A DNA stretch of 8,109 nucleotides, taken from assembly GCA_015523665.1 (NCBI GenBank), contig WAJX01000264.1, forward strand, positions 1 through 8,109, given 5' to 3'. Positions 1-7,612 of the stretch are shown in pieces; within the stretch, counting starts at the first letter, position 1; every line of letters begins with the position of its first letter. The translations under genes were made by a program, and so were the position numbers. Under the pieces are notes generated by a model. The model had not been told where the DNA came from and ran no database searches. It saw nothing but the letters and a program-made list of their open reading frames with translations. The DNA comes from Ferroglobus sp. (GTDB lineage Archaea > Halobacteriota > Archaeoglobi > Archaeoglobales > Archaeoglobaceae).

Positions 1-1723
1 CCTTTGATTCTATAACTGGAACTTTATACTTTCTAAATTCTTCTTTGGCGAGATGAGACATATCTGAAGTTATTACAGCCTTTACTCCTTTCTCACAGAG
101 AAGTTTTGCAGAAGCTTTTCCACCACCACTTGAATCTTTTATATACACAACATCTCCCTCTAATATCCCATACTCCCTATCCACTCTTTCGATTTCATCT
201 CTTGTGAATTTTTGAATAAACTTTAAAGTTTTCCAACCTTTTAACTCAAGATATTTCATTCTTTTCAGTTTTTCAACTTTCTCCTCCAATTTTTTTATTT
301 CCTCATCCTTTATTCTAATAATCTTCCGTAACTCTCTAATTTCACCTTGCAAATTCCTTATGAAATTATCTTTCCTAATTCTCTCATGCTCTTCTCTTGA
401 TATCCTCAATATTTTTATCCTCATTCTCTCTATCTCGCTTTTCAGTTTGTCTATTTCTTTTCTTAACATTTCATTTTCATATTCCAATTCTTTTATCTTT
501 TCATCTTTCTTTTTAAGTTCTTGAGTAAAGTCTCTTTCCTCGGTTCTCTTTTCGACTTCTTTTAACTCTTCTTTTTCATCAGATAATAACGTTTGTAACG
601 AAACACCTTTCAGTATTCCTGCTTTTATCCTCTCAACATCATATCCAAACGGTATCCTCTTTTCAACATTCATCAATTTATTTTTAAACTGCTTATAAGC
701 TTCTATTGCAGATGCAAGAGCATCTCTCTCGTGGTCATTGGAAAATCTATATTCTGAAGTTAAACTTCTCTTCTTTTCAATACTCATATCTTCTTTTGGA
801 GAATAAAGAGATGCCTGAAAAGCCTTCTTCAGCTTTAAAACGAAATCTGGAGGATTTTTTTTATCTGTTGCTATTAAAACTGGTTGACCGTAATTTAATA
901 TTAACTCAACTGCCTTTGCAAAAGATAGTTCTTTTTTACTGTAAAATCCTAAAACATTTCCATTTAAATCCAATATTGCGATGGCTGTCGTAGTTCCTGG
1001 ATCAACTCCAACTATCGTATAATTTTTTACGTTAGCTAAAGGTATGAACTCTATCTTATCTTTTTCAACAGCTTCAACCCTAACTTGCACATCTCTAGTT
1101 TTAAATGAGTTAATCGGTATATCTTCTCTACCAGCTTTAATAACTAATTTTCCTTTGCTTATCCCACCAAATCCAAGTTTAACCTCCTCTTTAAACTCAA
1201 ATCCAAGATCTTTTATCATTTTCTTTATTTCTCTAAAGTAATATCTCACACTATCATGAACTCTCCTCCTATACTTTTTCTGTCTCCATCCACCTTTCCC
1301 CAAACTCCTATTTCTCGAAATCGTGATAACAGTTTCATCTTTAAAAGCTGAAATTACTTCCCCAATACCAAAGTTTACTAAGTAAGCCAACGCTTTTGCC
1401 TCGTCAAAAGGATTTCTAGCATTTATTTCTATCCCAAATCTCTTAGCAAGATTTGGTAGTGTGTCTCTATAAGCTATTTGGACGAGTTTCGTCTTTGATG
1501 GAATAGATTTTAGAAATGATATTAGTTCCTTTTTGTTAGCAAAGAGTTCTGTGATGTTATCAACAGCTACATATTTTGGCTTATAACTTTTGATAAGTCT
1601 TATTAACTTATTTTTTGAGACCTTCTTAACCTCCTCAAAATTATCATCTTTGATAAAGAGAGCATATTCTGGCTTTCTTTTTGAATTTGGCGAACCCCTT
1701 ATTATATCAACACCAAATATCAT
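1..1723 (-). CDS. DUF460 (COG2433) family predicted RNase H-like nuclease, 3' end missing
   Basis: The reading frame is open from an ATG at 1723 to the left edge, giving 574 residues without a stop; roughly the last 60-80 residues of this family would lie outside. Seen: an N-terminal RNase H-like unit (FGVD near residue 6, AVDN near 55, NPFDEAKALAY 104-114), a basic stretch at 137-154 (RNRSLGKGG...KKYRRR), a second and clearer RuvC/YqgF-like unit (VGVDPGTTTA 238-247, ATDKKNPP 285-292, NDHERDALASA 329-339), a long charged coiled coil at about 382-490, then the start of a C-terminal domain (GDVVYIKDSSGGGKASAK 523-540). Acidic residues D241, D287, D330 and D334 are plausible metal ligands. The family is predicted, not proven, to be a nuclease acting on structured nucleic acid. 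The start overlaps the RIO2 stop as ATGA, so the two genes are probably co-transcribed and translationally coupled. The family assignment is firm; the function is inference. Confidence 0.9.
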   Translation of the reverse strand, partial: MIFGVDIIRGSPNSKRKPEYALFIKDDNFEEVKKVSKNKLIRLIKSYKPKYVAVDNITELFANKKELISFLKSIPSKTKLVQIAYRDTLPNLAKRFGIEINARNPFDEAKALAYLVNFGIGEVISAFKDETVITISRNRSLGKGGWRQKKYRRRVHDSVRYYFREIKKMIKDLGFEFKEEVKLGFGGISKGKLVIKAGREDIPINSFKTRDVQVRVEAVEKDKIEFIPLANVKNYTIVGVDPGTTTAIAILDLNGNVLGFYSKKELSFAKAVELILNYGQPVLIATDKKNPPDFVLKLKKAFQASLYSPKEDMSIEKKRSLTSEYRFSNDHERDALASAIEAYKQFKNKLMNVEKRIPFGYDVERIKAGILKGVSLQTLLSDEKEELKEVEKRTEERDFTQELKKKDEKIKELEYENEMLRKEIDKLKSEIERMRIKILRISREEHERIRKDNFIRNLQGEIRELRKIIRIKDEEIKKLEEKVEKLKRMKYLELKGWKTLKFIQKFTRDEIERVDREYGILEGDVVYIKDSSGGGKASAKLLCEKGVKAVITSDMSHLAKEEFRKYKVPVIESK

Positions 1724-2568
1724 CTACTTTTTACGTATTTTATAAGGTTGTTTATATCCCTTTCTATCCCATAAGCTCTTTTAAAATACGCTACTATATT
1801 TGATACATCCCTCTCTAAAAGTTCTTCTGCCATTTCATGATCAATTTCAACATACTGTGGAAAATCGATAAAATAAATTCCATCCTCATTTACTAAGATA
1901 TTGTATTGGCTTAAGTCTCCGTGTATTATTCCAGCGTGATACATCTCCTTAGTCTCTTCAATTATCATCTCAAACACATCCTCTGGATTTTTTAGCCTTA
2001 CTTTGTAAAGTTCTTTTGCATCGATTAATTCCATAAGAACAGCATTTCCTTCCCAAGATATAGGTTTAGGAACACTAACTTTCCCAAAAAGTTTTTTTAA
2101 AGCCTTATATTCTCTTCTTGCTGATCTCACCATTAGGACTGTAGAATGTAATGTCCCAAGATCTCTTTTCTCTCTAACTTTTTTAAAACTTGAATAACCG
2201 GTTTTATGGAATTTAAGCACCACTTCCTCTCCTTTTGCTATGGCTGTATAAACCACACTTTCCTTTCCTTCTCCCATAACATTCCCCAACATTTCAACTA
2301 ATCCTTTCAAAACTAACTTTTTTAATGAGTAAACGCTTAATCCTTTAAAAGTAAAAGATGTGCCGAGATATTCTGAATACTTATTCTCGAGGATTTTCAA
2401 AGAAGATAATCTCTTTAAAAAGACTTCTAAAGTTTCTTCATTAATTCTACATTCTCTGGTTATTGCATGTGCTGGAACAAATTCAAAATCCCACATATTT
2501 TTAAAAACAGCCTCAAGAATACACCAACCTTTGTTGTCTATTTTTGAGTATACTTCCGCAAGTTCCAC
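1720..2568 (-). CDS. rio2: RIO2-type serine protein kinase/ATPase
   Basis: RIO2 is an atypical kinase/ATPase acting in late maturation of the small ribosomal subunit. With the GTG start at 2568 the protein has 282 residues, the usual archaeal length. Seen: an N-terminal winged-helix domain (about 1-70), the nucleotide loop GEGKES (99-104), ATP-binding lysine in VVLKFHK (K119), a flexible-loop region SSFKKVREKRD, the catalytic loop HGDLSQYN (216-223, D218) and the metal-binding DFPQ (D235). All key residues are intact. An upstream in-frame ATG at 2628 would add 20 residues unlike the family and would run into the divergent gene. Starting at the GTG gives (M)ELAEVYSK, which aligns with the usual archaeal Rio2 N-terminus. 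A TATA element 23 bases upstream suggests a leaderless mRNA. It is the first gene of a unit with the DUF460 gene. In sequence it closely resembles Archaeoglobus Rio2 as I recall it. Confidence 0.95.
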   Translation of the reverse strand: MELAEVYSKIDNKGWCILEAVFKNMWDFEFVPAHAITRECRINEETLEVFLKRLSSLKILENKYSEYLGTSFTFKGLSVYSLKKLVLKGLVEMLGNVMGEGKESVVYTAIAKGEEVVLKFHKTGYSSFKKVREKRDLGTLHSTVLMVRSARREYKALKKLFGKVSVPKPISWEGNAVLMELIDAKELYKVRLKNPEDVFEMIIEETKEMYHAGIIHGDLSQYNILVNEDGIYFIDFPQYVEIDHEMAEELLERDVSNIVAYFKRAYGIERDINNLIKYVKSR

Positions 2569-2570
2569 AC

Positions 2571-2582
2571 AAATATTTAAAC
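2571..2582 (+). promoter_or_regulatory. Possible TATA box of the tRNA thiolation gene
   Basis: AAATATTTAAAC is centred about 26 bases before the GTG at 2603, the spacing expected for a TATA box with a start site near the start codon. It lies between the RIO2 TATA box and the RIO2 start, so the two promoters interleave. The match is weaker than the opposing box, and AT-rich DNA makes chance matches common. Confidence 0.4.
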
Positions 2583-2585
2583 AGT

Positions 2586-2596
2586 AATATATAAAA
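2586..2596 (-). promoter_or_regulatory. TATA box of the RIO2-DUF460 unit
   Basis: On the minus strand this reads TTTTATATATT, centred about 23 bases before the GTG at 2568. That spacing puts transcription start at or next to the start codon, so the mRNA would be leaderless; no Shine-Dalgarno motif precedes the GTG. Inferred from spacing only. Confidence 0.55.
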
Positions 2597-2600
2597 GGTG
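2597..2600 (+). promoter_or_regulatory. Shine-Dalgarno-like GGTG supporting the GTG start at 2603
   Basis: GGTG ends two bases before the GTG start. It matches part of the archaeal anti-Shine-Dalgarno complement, but the spacing is short, and if the mRNA is leaderless the motif would not be transcribed. The start is decided mainly by protein alignment: the first zinc-finger cysteine is residue 3. Confidence 0.3.
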
Positions 2601-2602
2601 TT

Positions 2603-3511
2603 GTGAAGTGTTCAATGTGTAATGGCAAAGCTGTTTACTATCAAAGACATTCAAATAGACATCTCTGCAAGAAACATTTTTTAAAAGATTTTTATAGAAG
2701 AGTTAAATATGCTGTTAAAAAGTATTCAATGATCGAAAAGAATGATAAGATAGCTATAGCAATGAGTGGGGGTAAGGATAGTATAGTTCTTGCACACGTT
2801 CTTAAGCATCTTTATGGGAAAAGGAGGGATATTGAGTTTTTTGCTATAACAGTCGATGAAGGCATAGAGGATTATAGAGATGATACGATAAAGATTGCTA
2901 AGAAGGTGTGTAAGGAACTAGAGATCCAACATGTGATTGTCAATTTTAAAGATGAAATAGGTTTAACTCTTGATGAGATGATTAAGAGGGGAAATAGAAA
3001 TGCTTGTACATATTGTGGAGTTTTCAGGAAATATTTATTAAATAAAACAGCCAGAAAACTTGGTGCGACGAAATTAGCAACTGGACATAATCTCGATGAT
3101 GAAACTCAGACTATACTTCTTAATTTCTTACATTCAGACATCGAGAGACTTGCAAGATTAATACCCCAGAGAAAACAGAATAACTTAATTTTGAGGATTA
3201 AACCACTAAGAGAGATATATGAAAGAGAAGTAGTAACTTATGCAATTCTAAACGACTTACCTTTATCTCTTGATGAATGCCCTTATAGCAGTTTTCCTGT
3301 TAGGAGTATGGTTAGAGATTTTCTCTACGAGTTTGAGAACAAATATCCTGGAAGAAAGTTCTCCATTATGAGGAGTTTTGAACAACTTATGCCCTGTTTA
3401 AAAAATATATATCCCCAGATAGAGTTGAAAAGATGTAGTATTTGTGGAGAGCCAACAGCTAGAGATATTTGCCAGCCTTGTAATTTAAAGAGAGAGTTAT
3501 TTAGCTCTTAG
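2603..3511 (+). CDS. tRNA 2-thiolation protein, TtuA/NcsA (TtcA-like) family
   Basis: Enzymes of this family activate a tRNA uridine or ribothymidine with ATP and replace its 2-oxygen with sulfur, usually taken from a ubiquitin-like sulfur carrier; many carry a [4Fe-4S] cluster. The 302-residue protein shows every family hallmark: an N-terminal zinc site (C3, C6, C22, H25), the PP-loop SGGKDS (55-60), the cluster or catalytic cysteines C135 and C138 (ACTYCGVFRK) and C226 (DECPYSS), the GHNLDDE motif (161-167), and a C-terminal zinc ribbon (C278, C281, C290, C293). The start is GTG. It is divergent from RIO2 with a 34-base gap and overlaps the end of the DUF373 gene by 15 bases. I cannot tell whether the target is position 54 (TtuA, linked to heat stability) or wobble U34 (NcsA/Ncs6), so no symbol is given. 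Confidence 0.92.
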   Translation: MKCSMCNGKAVYYQRHSNRHLCKKHFLKDFYRRVKYAVKKYSMIEKNDKIAIAMSGGKDSIVLAHVLKHLYGKRRDIEFFAITVDEGIEDYRDDTIKIAKKVCKELEIQHVIVNFKDEIGLTLDEMIKRGNRNACTYCGVFRKYLLNKTARKLGATKLATGHNLDDETQTILLNFLHSDIERLARLIPQRKQNNLILRIKPLREIYEREVVTYAILNDLPLSLDECPYSSFPVRSMVRDFLYEFENKYPGRKFSIMRSFEQLMPCLKNIYPQIELKRCSICGEPTARDICQPCNLKRELFSS

Positions 3512-4558
3512 TGGTATTATTCCAATAGCTCCTATTATAAATGCCCCGAAAACAGAGAATAAGAATAAAGCCATTGCATTCTCCCTTAAATATGAAAAAG
3601 CCTCACTTGTTGAAAGGATGAATACACTACTCCCCCATATCAGAATTCCGGTTGATATTATTAGAAATGGTAAGCTTTTATACCTTCCCAAGCTCCTACC
3701 TTCTATAAGGGCATCTATTATCTTTCCAAATACAACTACAAAGGATGATGATGCTATCCACCAAACCGCGCCATAGATAAAAGAGACCAGAAGTATTATC
3801 AATCCTTGAGAGACTGGTTGATTATACACTTTCCATAAGATGTTAAAGCCTTGTATTAACCCAACGATAAATAATATCAGTCCTATTAAATACGTGATAA
3901 AAGTTATCCTTCCCTCCATGAGAGATTTCTTCAAGGTTAAAAAATATTCTTCAATCATTGAATCCATCCCATAGGCTTTTAGTATCATGTAAAGTCCTAA
4001 GAAGAATATTATAGCTCCACTCCCGAGTTCTGGGAGCCTTATAAGTGAGAAGATAGCATAAATGATAAAAGCCACACCTAATGGAACTAAAGTTGCTTTC
4101 GCAATTTTTGGATCATTTAGCATTCTCTTGATGAGATAGTACGTACTTTCAATAGTTTTACTCTGTTTTACTATCACTCTTGAAATACTCTCTATCTCAA
4201 ACTTTGATGAGATTATTGGCAAAACGAATTCATCTTCCGAGCCATCAGTAACAACTATTACCTTTTTTGCCTTAATCTTCTCCTTGATCTCATCTAACTG
4301 TTGTGCAATCTTTGTGTCTGATACAACTCCTACGTTTTCATCTCCACTCACAGTTACTATTTCTACATCTTCCTTATCCTTTAAGCTATCATAGAGCTTT
4401 AAAGCTTGGAATATCGCATTAACATCACTATCCTCAGGATCACTTAACCCTAATTTTATTGCTGCTTGAAAATTATCTTCCCTTCCAATAACCGGGCTTA
4501 AAACGCCAGCTTTTCTACCTATGTCATCATCTCTATCAACAACTAAAATTAATTTCAT
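3497..4558 (-). CDS. DUF373 (COG2237) family membrane protein
   Basis: This 353-residue protein belongs to an archaeal family of unknown function. The soluble N-terminal half (about 1-150) carries the family signature: VVDRDDDIGRKAG (6-18), SPVIGREDN (21-29) and a conserved GLSDPEDSDVNAIF stretch (37-50), followed by alternating strands and helices such as KKVIVVTDGSEDE (98-110). The C-terminal half has six predicted membrane segments, near 155-174, 177-196, 218-238, 250-275, 296-316 and 327-350. The soluble half is therefore probably cytoplasmic, with the acidic DRDDD possibly binding metal or nucleotide; this is a guess. The ATG at 4558 places the signature at the very N-terminus, as in relatives. 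No Shine-Dalgarno motif is visible, and a TATA element about 27 bases upstream suggests a leaderless mRNA. The gene stands alone and converges on the tRNA thiolation gene. Confidence 0.92.
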   Translation of the reverse strand: MKLILVVDRDDDIGRKAGVLSPVIGREDNFQAAIKLGLSDPEDSDVNAIFQALKLYDSLKDKEDVEIVTVSGDENVGVVSDTKIAQQLDEIKEKIKAKKVIVVTDGSEDEFVLPIISSKFEIESISRVIVKQSKTIESTYYLIKRMLNDPKIAKATLVPLGVAFIIYAIFSLIRLPELGSGAIIFFLGLYMILKAYGMDSMIEEYFLTLKKSLMEGRITFITYLIGLILFIVGLIQGFNILWKVYNQPVSQGLIILLVSFIYGAVWWIASSSFVVVFGKIIDALIEGRSLGRYKSLPFLIISTGILIWGSSVFILSTSEAFSYLRENAMALFLFSVFGAFIIGAIGIIPLRAK

Positions 4559-4579
4559 TTAGTAAAGGTTGTGTAGAAA

Positions 4580-4590
4580 GTATAAAAAAT
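4580..4590 (-). promoter_or_regulatory. TATA box of the DUF373 gene
   Basis: On the minus strand this reads ATTTTTTATAC, centred about 27 bases before the ATG at 4558. The predicted transcription start falls at or within a base or two of the ATG, consistent with the absence of a Shine-Dalgarno motif. Confidence 0.5.
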
Positions 4591-4602
4591 GTTACTTCAA
4601 GT

Positions 4603-4630
4603 AGATTTATAACATTTTAAATATAAATCT
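4603..4630. repeat. Perfect 9-base inverted repeat, candidate operator
   Basis: AGATTTATA (4603-4611) and TATAAATCT (4622-4630) are perfect reverse complements separated by 10 bases. The centre-to-centre distance is 19 bases, about two helical turns, which suits a dimeric regulator. It lies 13 bases upstream of the DUF373 TATA box and about 80 bases upstream of the Lhr promoter. In DNA this AT-rich it could also arise by chance. Confidence 0.35.
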
Positions 4631-4710
4631 TATAATATTTATTTATTATATAATAGTTTATAATTTTATATTATTTTAGTTTAACGATATTGACAAGACA
4701 GATTTCACAC

Positions 4711-4722
4711 AAAGTTTTTTAT
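4711..4722 (+). promoter_or_regulatory. Likely BRE/TATA element of the Lhr helicase gene
   Basis: AAAG followed by TTTTTTAT resembles a purine-rich BRE with a TATA box, centred about 31 bases before the ATG at 4749. This predicts a leader of only a few bases. No Shine-Dalgarno motif precedes the ATG. Confidence 0.45.
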
Positions 4723-4748
4723 CCAATATCAAATAATCTAAGTTTCTG

Positions 4749-7502
4749 ATGCTACGACAAGATCGCCAAATCGAGCAAACTGAACAAATAAAAAAATATG
4801 AACAATATGGGCTAAAATTTGACAAACATCTTGATCAAGCTTTAAAGCGTGCTTTAGAAAAAGCTGGGATACATGAACTCAATGAGTTGCAAAAAAAGGC
4901 ATATTTTGCAATATCTTCTGGAAAAAATATTCTCATCATCGCTCCAACGGGAAGTGGAAAGACAGAATCTGCAATAATTCCAATCTTTGAAAAAATCTAC
5001 TCCAAAAATTTAAAAGGAATTGCTCTTTTATACATCACTCCCTTGAGAGCTTTAAACAGAGATATGTTAAGAAGATTTGAGATTATAGCTAGCGAGTTAA
5101 ATTTGAGTGTTGCCGTGAGGCATGGAGATACAGAAGAGGGAGAGAGGAGGAAACAATCTCTAAAACCTCCTCAAGTTCTAATAACAACTCCAGAGACTTT
5201 TCAGCTTTTGTTAATCGGTAAAAGACTGAGAGAGAGTTTAAAAAATGTTAGATTTCTTGTTATAGATGAGGTCCATGAGCTTGCAGATAATGAAAGAGGT
5301 GTTCAGCTATCAATCGCAATAGAAAGGCTTAGAGAAATCGCAAAGTTCCAAACTATTGCTCTTTCAGCAACGATAAGTGATGAGAAGACAATTCTTGAAT
5401 TTTTCAAATGTGATGATGTTATCAAAGTTGATATAAACAAAGAATATGATTTTCAAATTATAAAGCCAAAGGCTAATGATGAGATTTCCCATATATTAAA
5501 TGTAAATCCAGAAATAGCTGGTGAACTCGATTTTATTAGAGAATTAGTTGAAAAACACAAATCTGTCTTGATATTCGTGAATACAAGACAAACTGCCGAA
5601 GCTCTTGGTGTGAAATTAAAAAAGATGGTAGATGTTGAAGTTCATCATGGTTCTCTTTCGAAAGAAGTTAGGATTGAAAGTGAGAGAAAATTTGCTAATA
5701 GAAAATTGAAGGCACTCATATGTACATCCTCAATGGAGCTTGGAATCGATATTGGACATGTTGATGCGGTAATACAGTATAACAGCCCCAGAGAAGTTAC
5801 GAGACTTTTACAGAGAGTTGGAAGGAGTGGACATGGTATTGGTAAGGTATCAAAGGGATATATAATTGCCAGCAGTTTTGATGAGCTTTTAGAATCTGCA
5901 ATTATTGTTGATCTCGCATATAAAGGAGAGATGGAAAAACTAGAAGTTCATGAAAAAAGCATAGATACCCTTGTAAATCAAATTGCTGGAATAGTACTTG
6001 AATACGGGAGAATAAATGCTTATAAGGTTTATGAAATAGTAAAGAGATCATATCCATACAGAAATCTTACTGAAGATGAATTTAAGGAAGTGCTAAGTTT
6101 TATGAATGATGTGAATTTAATCAGATATGATGGTGAAGAAATCAGCCCTCTTAGAAAGACCAGGAAATATTTTTTTGATAATATATCGATGATACCTGAT
6201 GAGAAACATTATAGAGTCAAAGACATTATTTCTGGGAAAACAATAGGAGTTTTAGATGAGCAGTTTCTTCAAACGTTTGATGGAGAGTTAATAGCTATGA
6301 AAGGAGAAGTTTGGAGAGTTGTTGGAATTGATGACTACGTAAAAGTAATTCCTGCATCATCAGAGGGAGATGTTCCAAGCTGGGTTGGTGAGGAAATTCC
6401 AGTGCCTTTTGAAGTAGCTGAAAAGGTTGGAAAAATTAGGAATTTCATTTCAGAGCGTATAAATTCTAAAGATTTATATGATTACTTAAAACGCTTTAGA
6501 CTCAATGATAATGCTATAGAATGCATTGTTCAGAAAATAAGAGAACATATAAGAAAAGGGTTTGAAGTGCCTGGAGAGAAAGTTGTTGTTGAAGGTGATG
6601 AGAATAGTGTTATAATTAATGTTTGTAAAGGTCATAAAGTAAATGAAACTATTGGAAGAGTTGTTGCATTGCTTTTATCCACAAAATATGCCAGAAATGT
6701 GGCTATAGAGATCGATCCATATAGGGTTAAGCTTATGCCAGCGAAAAGAGAAGATGTTGTTGAAATAATGAGTGAAGTCTCAAAAATAGATTTTCAGGGC
6801 TTTAAGTCTCTCGTTGAGAGGGCATTAATTGATACAAAGTTATTTCAATGGAAGATTTTAAATTGTGCAAGAAAAATGGGCTATCTAAAAAAAGATGCTG
6901 AAACTGGCAGGATAAACCTAAGAAAATTTGCTTTAAAATTGGTGAACTCTTTAATTTATAAAGAGGCGATGAGAGAAATATTTATAGAAAAACTCGATGT
7001 TAAAAAAGCATATGAATTTTTTAAGGATTTAAACAGATATGAGATAATATCTTACTCAAGTTACACCCCCATAGGATTGTCCTCTCATAATCTAAGCTTT
7101 GATCTTTTCCAGACAAAGAATGAAGAAGCTATACTTGACCTCTTTCTAAAGAGGATTGAGAATGAACTCACATATTTTGTATGTCTTAATTGTAGATATA
7201 GTGTTAGATTAAGAGTATATATGATTGAAGATTTCAGATGTCCCAGATGTAAGTCTGTAATGGTGGCGATACTGAGTGCAAGAAGAGAATTAGAAAAATA
7301 TAGTGATGAAGAACTCTATAAATCTGCAAATCTCATAAGAATGTATGGAAAAAGAGCGGTTTATGCTTTAAATACTTATGGGATAGGTGTTAACACTGCT
7401 GCTAGAATCCTTTCTGGATTTTATCCAAACGAGAGGGAGTTTTTAAAACAGTTATTAAATGAGGAAAAGAGATATATAAGAACTAGAAAATTCTGGGAAT
7501 AA
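4749..7502 (+). CDS. Lhr-family superfamily 2 ATP-dependent helicase
   Basis: Lhr helicases are 3'-to-5' nucleic-acid translocases linked to DNA repair and, in some archaea, RNA metabolism. The 917 residues match an Lhr core. First RecA domain: motif I APTGSGKT (65-72), Ia TPLRALNRD (97-105), motif II DEVH (173-176), motif III SAT (206-208). Second RecA domain: FVNTR (276-280), motif V TSSMELGIDIG (326-336), motif VI QRVGRSGH (355-362). A winged-helix region follows (about 400-475), then the large Lhr C-terminal domain with a zinc-binding Cys4 set C812, C815, C831, C834 near its end. All ATPase residues are intact. Archaeal Lhr proteins fall into two groups (aLhr1, aLhr2); the Cys4 site should help place this one but I cannot do so with confidence. 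The first 20 residues are polar and Gln-rich. The gene is preceded by its own promoter and followed by a spacer without a clear terminator, so it may read into the OB-fold gene. Confidence 0.93.
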   Translation: MLRQDRQIEQTEQIKKYEQYGLKFDKHLDQALKRALEKAGIHELNELQKKAYFAISSGKNILIIAPTGSGKTESAIIPIFEKIYSKNLKGIALLYITPLRALNRDMLRRFEIIASELNLSVAVRHGDTEEGERRKQSLKPPQVLITTPETFQLLLIGKRLRESLKNVRFLVIDEVHELADNERGVQLSIAIERLREIAKFQTIALSATISDEKTILEFFKCDDVIKVDINKEYDFQIIKPKANDEISHILNVNPEIAGELDFIRELVEKHKSVLIFVNTRQTAEALGVKLKKMVDVEVHHGSLSKEVRIESERKFANRKLKALICTSSMELGIDIGHVDAVIQYNSPREVTRLLQRVGRSGHGIGKVSKGYIIASSFDELLESAIIVDLAYKGEMEKLEVHEKSIDTLVNQIAGIVLEYGRINAYKVYEIVKRSYPYRNLTEDEFKEVLSFMNDVNLIRYDGEEISPLRKTRKYFFDNISMIPDEKHYRVKDIISGKTIGVLDEQFLQTFDGELIAMKGEVWRVVGIDDYVKVIPASSEGDVPSWVGEEIPVPFEVAEKVGKIRNFISERINSKDLYDYLKRFRLNDNAIECIVQKIREHIRKGFEVPGEKVVVEGDENSVIINVCKGHKVNETIGRVVALLLSTKYARNVAIEIDPYRVKLMPAKREDVVEIMSEVSKIDFQGFKSLVERALIDTKLFQWKILNCARKMGYLKKDAETGRINLRKFALKLVNSLIYKEAMREIFIEKLDVKKAYEFFKDLNRYEIISYSSYTPIGLSSHNLSFDLFQTKNEEAILDLFLKRIENELTYFVCLNCRYSVRLRVYMIEDFRCPRCKSVMVAILSARRELEKYSDEELYKSANLIRMYGKRAVYALNTYGIGVNTAARILSGFYPNEREFLKQLLNEEKRYIRTRKFWE

Positions 7503-7612
7503 AGTAAAGTTTTGATAGATAAATAAAAATAAAAAATGAAGAAAAAATGAAGATGAAAATAAGAAAAAAATAAGAGAGAATAGAATATAAAAACAAAAAT
7601 GAGGGAGAAATA
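7503..7612 (+). other. Purine-rich intergenic spacer
   Basis: The 110 bases after the Lhr stop are almost entirely A, G and T on the plus strand, with a single C. No T-run suitable as an archaeal terminator of the Lhr transcript is obvious, while the minus strand is full of T-runs. It contains several very short ATG-initiated frames of a few lysine codons, which I do not regard as genes. Confidence 0.5.
7585..7593 (+). promoter_or_regulatory. Possible TATA box before the microprotein and OB-fold gene
   Basis: ATATAAAAA is centred about 24 bases before the ATG at 7613. If used, transcription would begin close to that ATG and the pair 7613-8085 would have its own promoter. The surrounding A-rich DNA makes this match weak. 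Confidence 0.3.

Larger units (their letters stand above)
4559..4748. other. Very AT-rich divergent intergenic region between DUF373 and Lhr genes
   Basis: This is the longest gene-free stretch. Bases 4601-4690 contain only about 8 G or C in 90. It holds a promoter for each flanking gene, a perfect 9-base inverted repeat (4603-4630) and a 12-base palindrome TATTATATAATA (4644-4655). No open frame or RNA gene was recognised. The composition is what a promoter region in an AT-rich archaeon may look like, so the palindrome on its own means little. Confidence 0.6.

Noticed and set aside
706..1241. Two plus-strand frames of 95 and 65 residues
   Set aside because: Both lie antisense within the well-supported DUF460 gene and resemble no family.
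2360..2587. A 75-residue plus-strand frame
   Set aside because: Antisense to the N-terminal winged helix of RIO2, which is clearly coding.
2569..2628. A 20-residue upstream extension of RIO2 from the ATG at 2628
   Set aside because: The extra residues do not match RIO2 N-termini, would remove the promoter region and would overlap the thiolation gene.
4644..4655. A 12-base palindrome TATTATATAATA, considered as an operator or origin element
   Set aside because: It is composed only of A and T in a region of about 9% G+C, where such palindromes are expected by chance; no origin-type repeats or initiator gene accompany it.
7536..7572. Tiny ATG-initiated frames of a few lysine codons
   Set aside because: They encode peptides of under ten residues in an A-rich tract, with no ribosome site and no reason to think they are translated.
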